From Halobacteriales archaeon QS_4_69_34 (GTDB lineage: Archaea > Halobacteriota > Halobacteria > Halobacteriales > Halococcaceae): DNA of 64,000 nucleotides. Shown here piece after piece: positions 55,948 to 62,967 of the stretch (the first letter of the stretch is position 1; each line of letters begins with the position of its first letter). The notes beneath the pieces were generated by a model that was not told the DNA's origin, ran no database searches, and saw only the letters and a list, made by a program, of their open reading frames with translations. The stretch covers positions 52,430 through 116,429 of the forward strand of contig PXRN01000030.1 of NCBI GenBank assembly GCA_003021045.1, written 5' to 3'. Both the position numbers and the translations under genes were made by a program.

Positions 55948-56811
55948 TCATAAATAGTAGTTCAACAGAGTTGCTCTGATGTAATCAACAGTCTCTGAGT
56001 CGATCTCAAAATATGGTGCCTCAATAACCGCTTTATTTCCGAAGAATTCAACTGAGGCGTTCCTATCCTCGCTTCGTAATAATACACTAACATTGAACCG
56101 CTTTTCTTCTATCCAGTCATCCAAACTTAAGCCATTTTCCAGTGGACGAATGACAAACTGACCAGAGCTTGCACGACCCGGCAAATGATGTGTGAAAGAC
56201 TTCTCTATGAGCCTCACAAATGCGCTAAGGTTGATAACGGACGCTTCCAGTTTATTGAACGGGAACTCGAAGTCGATCGTGCAACCCACTTCCGATATAG
56301 GGGCGTCTCTTGCTGATTGGTACTGATTTGAACGAATTGCATCTACATCAGAAATGAGTGAAAACTCCAACTCGTAATACCCTCGATCATCTATGTATTC
56401 AGCTGACGCATAGAGCGTTTCTCCCTCATCGTCTACATTGAGTTCGCTGAATTCAACACGGTTTTCACTTAGATTCTCACAATAATCTAAGATTGAGTTT
56501 ATGTCGTCGCTCATTTCCGTGTTGAACACCTCTCCAGTCAACACGTAGCTGAATTGAAACTCGGCTCTTATCGGATCAAATCTAGTTTGGAAGATCCTCC
56601 ATCTTTTTGAAATCCTTGAATAAAACGAAGAAAAAATCCTTTTATTCATCAATTTTCCTAGAACAGTGTCGACCACTTTTGCTATGGACCAGAGAGCAAT
56701 GGCTAGTAGAATACCGGCGAACGTTTGCTGAGAGAGTACCGATTCTAAAAGTGTCATTCTGTATAGGTCATGTTTCGTCTTCTTCAGTAGCTTCCGTATA
56801 GATTGTTCCAT
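55948..56811 (-). CDS. AT-rich cassette protein 2: membrane-anchored hypothetical
   Basis: 287 residues. One membrane helix near the N-terminus (about residues 28-50: TFAGILLAIALWSIAKVVDTV), then a cytoplasmic or external alpha/beta region with many aromatic and acidic residues (YYELEFSLISDVDAI, GCTIDFEFPFNKLEASV). Codon and base use is strikingly AT-rich against flanking genes. Its start overlaps the preceding gene by 44 bases, so the two are one unit. No family is recognised. Confidence 0.72.
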   Translation of the reverse strand: MEQSIRKLLKKTKHDLYRMTLLESVLSQQTFAGILLAIALWSIAKVVDTVLGKLMNKRIFSSFYSRISKRWRIFQTRFDPIRAEFQFSYVLTGEVFNTEMSDDINSILDYCENLSENRVEFSELNVDDEGETLYASAEYIDDRGYYELEFSLISDVDAIRSNQYQSARDAPISEVGCTIDFEFPFNKLEASVINLSAFVRLIEKSFTHHLPGRASSGQFVIRPLENGLSLDDWIEEKRFNVSVLLRSEDRNASVEFFGNKAVIEAPYFEIDSETVDYIRATLLNYYL

Positions 56812-57652
56812 CGCCCCAGATGCTTAGCACCGACGAATCTTGCTCACGTTGGATATGAGGAATCACGTAGTTTTTAAGCAATCCCATGTAGCGGGAGAGA
56901 GTTACTTTTGAATAACTTCTAATTAATCCGTCTCTTGAGACACTAAGTACCTTGCTTTCTCCAGGAATCCAGTCCTCAGTTTGCATCATATGATTCTGAA
57001 TACGGCCACGAGAAGACTGTCGATCGTATTCATCACCTCCTTCAAAACCATACCCGCGCATACGGAGACTGGTGAGTTCAGGTTCCGGGAAATCGCCAAA
57101 CTCTGTATCCATGAGATTAGCACTAAGGGCCCTACGAATAGCTTCAATAGCATCTGGTCTCAATCTAGTTTCTCTGATTGCCGGACCCAGCACATCAGAT
57201 TCGTCTCTGAGCACAGAAGCAATATTTTCAGCCACCTCACGAGCACATAAAAACTCAATATAATGGTGACTCTGGAATTGGAATATGATGAAATTCGCAC
57301 GGGTCGTTCCCAATATGAGTATCTCTTGGCCCTGATATTCAACAGTATAGGGTTCATCTAAAACAGCCGTTCCAAACAGTAGTGTATTCCCACGATCATT
57401 GATCAATTCAATACTCTGGAACACAATTGTTTTGGTTATTTCTCCGTCTTGAATGAATATATCTGGGACATAGACCGATCCTAAATCCATGTCCTCGCTA
57501 ACACTCCGATAAAACGTTCTGTCTTGGAGTTGCCCCCGAAGTTGCTGATAATCAACATCATAATCAGAAGGTATATTCAACCAGAACAGCTTTCCACTAA
57601 ATTGGCCCTCAGCCATTAACCGATCAGAGGATGAAGCACTTGCCCCCGCCAT
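56768..57652 (-). CDS. AT-rich cassette protein 1: soluble hypothetical
   Basis: About 294 residues, no signal or membrane segment. Segments include KLFWLNIPSDYDVDYQQLRG, NDRGNTLLFGTAVLDEPYTV and HYIEFLCAREVAENIASVLR; the C-terminal part (KVTLSRYMGLLKNYVIPHIQ) is helical. The start is ATG 57652; a later ATG 57616 (MAEGQFSG) is possible. AT-rich and overlapping its partner by 44 bases. No known family; the location beside a type I restriction system makes a defence role a working guess. Confidence 0.72.
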   Translation of the reverse strand: MAGASASSSDRLMAEGQFSGKLFWLNIPSDYDVDYQQLRGQLQDRTFYRSVSEDMDLGSVYVPDIFIQDGEITKTIVFQSIELINDRGNTLLFGTAVLDEPYTVEYQGQEILILGTTRANFIIFQFQSHHYIEFLCAREVAENIASVLRDESDVLGPAIRETRLRPDAIEAIRRALSANLMDTEFGDFPEPELTSLRMRGYGFEGGDEYDRQSSRGRIQNHMMQTEDWIPGESKVLSVSRDGLIRSYSKVTLSRYMGLLKNYVIPHIQREQDSSVLSIWGDGTIYTEATEEDET

Positions 57653-57809
57653 AATCAAACTGAAACTACACGCAAGGGGATGAGTATCTTTGTTTTGGAG
57701 TGAAAGTGAAACGAGTTACCGATCATCGGTAAGAAATGTAAATAATTTTGTTTGATGGGGTGTGGCTTGTTCAATGCACAACCATCACCTCAGACCCACT
57801 CTTTGTATC

Positions 57810-58052
57810 TCACTCTCCTAGTGCTTCCAACAGTAGCTCGCCGTTCTCGGTCAACTCATACATCTTCCTTCCACGCCCCTCTTCTTGTTCTTCTTCTACC
57901 TTGATCATGCCCTCCTCCCGAAGTTCGTCGAGGTGGGTGTAAATTCCGCCGTGTGAGAGGTTCAGCTCATCAGCAATCGCGTACCCGTGAGCGGGTCCTT
58001 CGTCCCTCAGCTCGCGGAGGATGCCCAGCTTCGTTTCTCCGATGAGGCTCAT
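57810..58052 (-). CDS. PadR-like winged-helix regulator
   Basis: 80 residues: LGILRELRDEGPAHGYAIAD, then NLSHGGIYTHLDELREEGMIKVE, then a wing RKMYELTENGELLLEAL. This is the PadR pattern. ATG 58052 follows a - strand CCTAATG element about 25 bases upstream. Divergent from the nuclease gene; an inverted repeat in the shared region may be its operator. Confidence 0.88.
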   Translation of the reverse strand: MSLIGETKLGILRELRDEGPAHGYAIADELNLSHGGIYTHLDELREEGMIKVEEEQEEGRGRKMYELTENGELLLEALGE

Positions 58053-58105
58053 CTGAGCCGGATGTTCTGGGGCATTAGGTGAAAGCAATGCAACAGAAAA
58101 ACTGT

Positions 58106-58126
58106 CCGGTCAAGGAGATAGACCGG
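58106..58126. promoter_or_regulatory. Candidate PadR operator
   Basis: CCGGTC-N9-GACCGG, a perfect six-base dyad between the PadR gene and the preferred start of the divergent nuclease gene. Confidence 0.5.
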
Positions 58127-58144
58127 TTCGAAAAACCTAACACT

Positions 58145-59311
58145 ATGTGGAACCTAGACACAGGGGTGCGCATCTTCGACTTCAACCAGGGTGGCGACCT
58201 TCCGAGTACGGTCGAGTACAGCCGTCAGGACATCGAAAACGAATCAACCCTCGAAGACTGGCTTCACACGAACCCGGAAGTGCTCCTTGACGAGCCCCTG
58301 TTCGTCTTCGGCCGTCAGTATTCGGTCGAGACTGGGATTCCCGACCTCCTCGCGCTCGACCAGTACGGGAACGTGGTCGTGTTCGAGCTGAAGAAAGGCG
58401 AGAGTGGGACTGGAAGCGCCAGTGAGGAGACGATCATGTCCCAGCCTCAGAATTACTCTCAATCACTTCACGCCTACTCCTACAGCCAATTGAACGACAT
58501 CTACCAGACCTACCGAGACTACATCAAGGACGGACAGTGGAAGGTTTCGGAGAGCGCCATCCCCGCCGAGGACCTCCAGGATGCTCATACACAGGTGTTC
58601 GGGACCACGCTGAAGCCAACCGAGTTCAATCTCGAACAGCGAATCGTCATCGTCGCTGAGGAGATCTCCTCTCAGACCCAGCGGAACGCCCAGTATCTAC
58701 TCGACCAGGGCTTAAACATCCAATGCGTGGAAATTCAGTACTTCACGTCGGGACTCAGCGATGAACCTGTTCTGGCTACCTCCATGCCTGTGGATTACGG
58801 TCTCAGCCGGGTAAGGCCCAGCCGACACAGCAACCCAGTATACGAGAACGAGAATAGACGTATCGCTGAGTACGCTTCCCCTGAGATTCAGGAGATCACA
58901 GAGACCAACTCGCTCTCTGAAGCGTTCCCTACTGGCTTCGATCTTCGACAGCCAAAACTTGAGTCGCAACATCCGGACCATCCTACGGCCGTGCTGTACA
59001 GCATTCGGGTGAAGCCAGAGGGAGAGCAAGGACGAATCAGAATTTCTATAGATATTCACAACGACGAAGAAGCGCTGGAGACCATTCGCGGCCGTATGAG
59101 GGAGTTCGAGAAACGCGACTTCATCTCCAGTGGTCTCGATAAAAACCGAGTCATTTACGACGAGTGGTCTATCGATGGCACAGAATCGATGAAGAACAAC
59201 GAGATCCTGGAGGAGATCGCCGATCGCTATGTGGAGCTCGTAGAGCTCGGTCATGAGGTGTTTTCTGAGCACAATCACGGGAGTTCAGTTGTCGAGACCA
59301 GCCAGTCGTAA
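58145..59311 (+). CDS. PD-(D/E)XK nuclease-domain protein (NucS/DUF91-like)
   Basis: 388 residues from ATG 58145 (MWNLDTGVRIFDFNQGG), chosen because related proteins begin with a short Trp-containing strand; in-frame starts at 58079 and 58088 exist. The nuclease core is about residues 30-85: TLEDWLHTNPEVLLDEPLFV, IPDLLALD and VVVFELKKGES supply the acidic residues and the E-x-K. The C-terminal half, with beta-rich TAVLYSIRVKPEGEQGRIRI, may bind DNA. Possibly an antiviral or mismatch-type nuclease under PadR control. Confidence 0.8.
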   Translation: MWNLDTGVRIFDFNQGGDLPSTVEYSRQDIENESTLEDWLHTNPEVLLDEPLFVFGRQYSVETGIPDLLALDQYGNVVVFELKKGESGTGSASEETIMSQPQNYSQSLHAYSYSQLNDIYQTYRDYIKDGQWKVSESAIPAEDLQDAHTQVFGTTLKPTEFNLEQRIVIVAEEISSQTQRNAQYLLDQGLNIQCVEIQYFTSGLSDEPVLATSMPVDYGLSRVRPSRHSNPVYENENRRIAEYASPEIQEITETNSLSEAFPTGFDLRQPKLESQHPDHPTAVLYSIRVKPEGEQGRIRISIDIHNDEEALETIRGRMREFEKRDFISSGLDKNRVIYDEWSIDGTESMKNNEILEEIADRYVELVELGHEVFSEHNHGSSVVETSQS

Positions 59312-59314
59312 CCA

Positions 59315-59359
59315 GATAGGCCGTCGGGACGGGGCGGCGTCCGGGTCGGGCTATCTGTG
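59315..59359 (+). terminator. Stem-loop after the nuclease gene
   Basis: CAGATAG (59315-59321) pairs with CTATCTG (59353-59359), with further GC pairing inside. It begins four bases past the stop codon. No T tract. Confidence 0.45.
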
Positions 59360-59411
59360 TCCCGAGTGTCTGACGGCCAGCGTGGGGAGGGGTGGTGTGG
59401 GGCGCTGTGAC

Positions 59412-59490
59412 CACCAGGCATCGGCGCGCTTGGGTGTTATCGCCTGTTCGGACTCTCTCGTGCCTGTCCACGGGGGGATGCCTGGCGGCA
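59412..59490. repeat. Inverted motif pair A (CACCAGGCATC / GGATGCCTGGCGG)
   Basis: Forward copy CACCAGGCATC (59412-59422) and reverse copy GGGGGGATGCCTGGCGGCA (59472-59490). It is the most divergent of three pairs; the reverse copy keeps the adjacent C/G tract. Confidence 0.7.
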
Positions 59491-59686
59491 ACCCGATCTA
59501 ACCCCTACAACCCCCACACTCGACATGGGAAGACCGGGTTGAACGGGTCCGGTTATCCCAAGCCCTCAGGGTGTATGCCCCCTGAATGCCTGAAAATTCG
59601 TTCTGGCCCGCATGGTGGGGGGAGGTGGGGTTCCCTCAGTCGAGTGGGGGGTAGGTCTGGGAGCTTTTCTAAAAGGGAACCCCCTA

Positions 59687-60997
59687 TCAGTTGTGCCGTA
59701 ACCTTTCCAGTTGGCGCTCGGCTTGAGCCGTCTTGGATCGAGCCGATCGGCGTCCCGACGATCCCCTTCGGACGCTCCCCAAGACGGGCGTCAAGACGGA
59801 TTTGTTCTCGCGGTCGGTGAAGTCCTGATGAGCCGCCAGAGCGGCCGCATCTACCATGTCGTCGTCCATGTCCGAAGGGGCCGAATACTGGGGATGGCCA
59901 CGACTCGTGACCGAATACTCGAAGGCTTCGAGCTCTCGCTGTAGTTGGCCAGCGTCGCTCGCAACCTCGATTTCTCCCTGTTCCATCGTGGCCGCGAGGT
60001 TCTCGATGAGCTCGCGCTTTCGACCGCCAGAGAACGAAACTCCTTCGACTGTCAACCCTGATTCTCGCCGGAGGTCTTCGGTTATCTTGTTGTCTCTCGT
60101 GGCGTCTACGCGGACCGTGTTCGGCGCATACCGATCGGCCACCCCCTCGATCATCCCCTGTATCTCTCGCCACGAGACGGCCTGTGTACGTCGCGTATCG
60201 GCGACTCTCCCCACGGCGTCGAGCACCACGACGGCGGTGTACGCCTCGTGACGGGCAAAGTCGACCCCGATCGAGAACGGCGACTCTCCCTCGTAGCCGT
60301 CCATCGAGTAGCTCCCGATCGAAATCTCGGGGAAGACCGAACCCCCATCCTGTTGCCACTCCGCGAGATACTCTTGCTCGAAGATTCGGGTCGGGAGCTC
60401 CCCCTTCGCCGCCTCAACCTCGCTGTCCGGCACGAACGGATTGACGAACGTCGTCGCATGAGACGACCAATACCCCCCTACCGATTCATCCTGTCCCTTT
60501 CGGAAAACGTCGTGAAACCAGTTCTTGCTTTTCGGCGTCGAGAGAATCACGGCGTCACCGATCGGCTTGTCGCTTAGGGTAGGTCGAACGTACTCATGCC
60601 ATACGCCCGAAGGAATGGAGGCCGCTTCATCCAGTACACAATGAGCCACCCCACCACCCTTGAGCGTCTTCGGCCGATCGGCGGACTTGAAGACGACCAC
60701 GCTCCCGTTTATGAACTGTACTTCCCTCGGGGCCGATCGCTTCGGGTCCCCATCCAGTAGCACCTCGGGGACGATTTCTACCAGTCGGTCGAACCCGTAA
60801 TCGTTCGACTGGGTGTAACTCGGCGACACCCACCAACACGTCGAGTCGGGATTCTCGACAGCGAAGACAAAGAGGTCAATCAGGGCGGCCTCATTTTTGC
60901 CCGATCGGCGACCCCAACAGAGAACCCGGAACCGTTCGTCTCGATCGAGGAACTTCCGCTGTTCGTCGTGCGGTTCCCATTTCAGTTCGACGTTCAC
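59687..60997 (-). CDS. terL: Phage terminase large subunit
   Basis: 436 residues. ATPase domain with Walker A GRRSGKN (residues 29-35; Asn instead of the usual Ser/Thr after Lys), Walker B CVLDEAAS (about 120-127) and coupling motif VILSTP. RNase-H-like nuclease domain with Asp246 (IGVDFARH), Asp298 (VRVDATRD) and Asp residues in DMDDDMVDAA (about 380). Packages viral DNA into procapsids. GTG start shares one base with the terS stop. Portal and capsid genes do not follow on this strand, so the provirus looks incomplete. Confidence 0.9.
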   Translation of the reverse strand: MNVELKWEPHDEQRKFLDRDERFRVLCWGRRSGKNEAALIDLFVFAVENPDSTCWWVSPSYTQSNDYGFDRLVEIVPEVLLDGDPKRSAPREVQFINGSVVVFKSADRPKTLKGGGVAHCVLDEAASIPSGVWHEYVRPTLSDKPIGDAVILSTPKSKNWFHDVFRKGQDESVGGYWSSHATTFVNPFVPDSEVEAAKGELPTRIFEQEYLAEWQQDGGSVFPEISIGSYSMDGYEGESPFSIGVDFARHEAYTAVVVLDAVGRVADTRRTQAVSWREIQGMIEGVADRYAPNTVRVDATRDNKITEDLRRESGLTVEGVSFSGGRKRELIENLAATMEQGEIEVASDAGQLQRELEAFEYSVTSRGHPQYSAPSDMDDDMVDAAALAAHQDFTDRENKSVLTPVLGSVRRGSSGRRSARSKTAQAERQLERLRHN

Positions 60998-61437
60998 TAT
61001 TCGTCCTCGCCGTCGAACGTCACGCGAACCGCGTCAGTCTCGGACTGGATAGCGAGCTTGTCGGGTTCCTTCCGCTGTTCTCCCGTATCCTGTAACCACT
61101 CCATCCAGTCCATCGTGGCGTCGAAAGCCGCCTTGCTCGCACGCCAGTCGTCGGCCTCTTGTAGATCGGCCAGAACGCTCTCAAAGACAGCGCGCGCCGT
61201 CAACCGGGCGTCGTCGCCGATGTTCTCCCCGACGTACTCGGCGAGCTTTTCCATGTCACAACAGACTTGCGCCGGATCGACACCGTACCGACGCGCCTCT
61301 TGAGCCTGATTAACGGCGTGCGGGCTCCCCGCATCGAGCACAGTACGGAGTAGATCGGCCCGCCGTTCGTCCGGTGTGTACTCGGTCGCCGGCTTGTCCT
61401 CGGGGACATTCACCGAACGATAGTCAGAGTCCACCAT
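60997..61437 (-). CDS. Probable terminase small subunit
   Basis: 146 residues immediately upstream of terL with a one-base overlap, as terS genes usually are. It is mostly helical: ERRADLLRTVLDAGSPHAVNQAQEARRYGVDPAQVCCDM resembles an HTH followed by oligomerisation helices. ATG 61437 is preferred, with a - strand TTAGATATT element about 25 bases upstream; an open extension upstream is unsupported. The call rests on position, size and the HTH. Confidence 0.7.
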   Translation of the reverse strand: MVDSDYRSVNVPEDKPATEYTPDERRADLLRTVLDAGSPHAVNQAQEARRYGVDPAQVCCDMEKLAEYVGENIGDDARLTARAVFESVLADLQEADDWRASKAAFDATMDWMEWLQDTGEQRKEPDKLAIQSETDAVRVTFDGEDE

Positions 61438-61719
61438 TGTGATTCGTTGCGAATATCTAACATTCCATTCCTTATCAGATTTCCGACCATAGACCCATCC
61501 AGAACAGGCTGTGTTAACATTGAACCGCACACGGAACCCCCACAGACGCCACTCTCGCCCTCCCGTGGCCCGCCAGCCATCTACCAGATCGGCTCGACTC
61601 ACCCACCCTCAAAAGTCTGACACCAGCCGCGAGCGGTCGCCGCCGAACCTTATGTAACAAGCCGGCCGGGGTTGGGGACGGGATGTTACACAAGGCGTCT
61701 CTCACCGACCGGAACCCCC

Positions 61720-62391
61720 ATGCCGCTGGATTACCAACGATTTGACATGGTAATCGCGGATTCGAGCGGCGGAGGAACGACCGTCGGAGAGACGATGATC
61801 ATTGGCGATGTTGAACTGGAAGGCGTGACGATGGCGGAGCAATCGGGCGGCCAGAACGCCCCGACCAAGAAGACGGAGAAAGGTTACGACTACACCAGTT
61901 CAACGGGGAGAGAGTCACTACAGGCCACATTCGAGGTTACTCTCAACCCCGTGAAATTGACCCGTCTGGCCGCTCTCCGCAACGAACAGGAACCGATCAT
62001 GGTTTCCATCGGCATCGTCTCGTTCCCGAAGGCCACCATCGACGACATTCGTATTCGTGACGAAGCCGAGATCAAATCGCACTACGACGTTCAGATTGAC
62101 GTGCGCGAGGTCCGCGAAGCGCTCACGGGCGCGGCCACCCTTCAAGTCGAAACCGAGAATCCGCTCTCCCGAGAAAACGCGAGCGTTGAGAGCCAAGAAG
62201 GGACGACGAGCACCACCCGATCAGGCGGCGGTTCCGAAGCGAGCCTGTCGAGAGACACAAAGAAGACGGAGACAAAGGGAGGCCCCGAGCCGGGACTCGA
62301 CGCCGCCGTGAACGGCTACGCGGACGCTATCGGCGACTGGCTGGCCGATCCGATCGAGGATGCTGGTAACGCGATCGAAGACGCCAACTAA
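61720..62391 (+). CDS. Probable virion tail/baseplate protein
   Basis: 223 residues. The N-terminal 150 residues form a beta-rich domain (FDMVIADSSGGGTTVGETMI, LQATFEVTLNPVKLTRLAAL, IKSHYDVQIDVREVREALTG) reminiscent of tail or baseplate components; the C-terminal 70 residues are Ser/Thr/Gly-rich and then helical (ADAIGDWLADPIEDAGNAIE). ATG 61720 begins MPLDYQRF. It reads opposite to terS and terL. Function is inferred from context. Confidence 0.5.
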   Translation: MPLDYQRFDMVIADSSGGGTTVGETMIIGDVELEGVTMAEQSGGQNAPTKKTEKGYDYTSSTGRESLQATFEVTLNPVKLTRLAALRNEQEPIMVSIGIVSFPKATIDDIRIRDEAEIKSHYDVQIDVREVREALTGAATLQVETENPLSRENASVESQEGTTSTTRSGGGSEASLSRDTKKTETKGGPEPGLDAAVNGYADAIGDWLADPIEDAGNAIEDAN

Positions 62392-62527
62392 CCCCTTCGT
62401 CTCAGACGGAGTCGCAAGACAGCGAACCTCGCCGACCCGAGTCGCCGAGTCCTTCGCAGGAGAGTCCCGAGCAGTCGAGTCCTGAGCTTCCCTGGAAGCA
62501 CCTCGCCGACCGACACGGGGCTCGGGA

Positions 62528-62626
62528 GCAACCAGGCATCCTCCCCCCCGAGCAAGTGCGTTCTCACCCGTCTCGGACTCTATACTACCCGTTCACACTC
62601 GGGAGGGGGGGCTGGATGCCTGGTTG
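62528..62626. repeat. Inverted motif pair B
   Basis: Copy 1, GCAACCAGGCATC with a C-rich run ending CGAG (62528-62552), faces copy 2, CTCGGGAGGGGGG leading into GGATGCCTGGTTGT (62598-62626). The arms can pair over about 25 bases around a 45-base loop. Confidence 0.88.
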
Positions 62627-62726
62627 TCGCCCGGTATAGTGGCGTTTTCGAGGGTCTTAGCTGTCCTTTCAGCATTCGCGCGCGAGAGCGTGGTAGTCCC
62701 CTCATGATCGTCAACTACACAGGGTG

Positions 62727-62857
62727 GCAACCAGGCATCCTCCCCCCCCGAGTGTGAGGGGCTACCACGGTTGACCATCTTGGTGCGAGAGCGTTTTCAG
62801 GCGATAGGAGTCCTCTCTACGATTACACGCAAGCGAGGGGGCTGGATGCCTGGTTGC
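62727..62857. repeat. Inverted motif pair C
   Basis: Copy 3, GCAACCAGGCATCC with a C run and CGAG (62727-62752), faces copy 4, GCGAGGGGGCTGGATGCCTG then GTTGC (62833-62857). Copies 1 and 3 read CATCCTC; copies 2 and 4, reversed, read CATCCAGC, so each pair has one of each form. Confidence 0.88.
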
Positions 62858-62967
62858 TACCTCGTGAGGCCCCCGGCCGATCATGTGGTACGTTAACAAC
62901 GTCGGTTCTGGCGAACGGGGTACGTATTGGATTACTATACGTGGGGGGTTCGCCAGCTCCGACCCTG

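Larger units (their letters stand above)
59312..59686. other. Convergent intergenic region with inverted motif pair A
   Basis: A 375-base gap between the nuclease gene (+) and terL (-). Holds the stem-loop at 59315-59359, a pair of inverted ACCAGGCATC-like motifs and G-rich runs (about 59611-59652). No gene seen. Confidence 0.6.
62392..62967. other. Convergent intergenic region with inverted motif pairs B and C
   Basis: A 576-base non-coding junction. After a GAGTC-rich stretch (62401-62480) come two inverted motif pairs (62528-62626 and 62727-62857), then ACGTT-AAC-AACGT (62890-62902) and ACGTA...TACGT (about 62921-62941) palindromes. No gene is supported. Confidence 0.65.

Noticed and set aside
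59612..59652. G-rich runs (GGGGGGAGGTGGGG and GTGGGGGG) as a G-quadruplex element
   Set aside because: G runs are frequent in this GC background and the spacing is irregular; no gene start is close enough to suggest control.
62890..62941. ACGTT-AAC-AACGT and ACGTA...TACGT palindromes as an origin or promoter
   Set aside because: They lie between convergent gene ends with no gene start to serve and are short; not enough to claim an origin.
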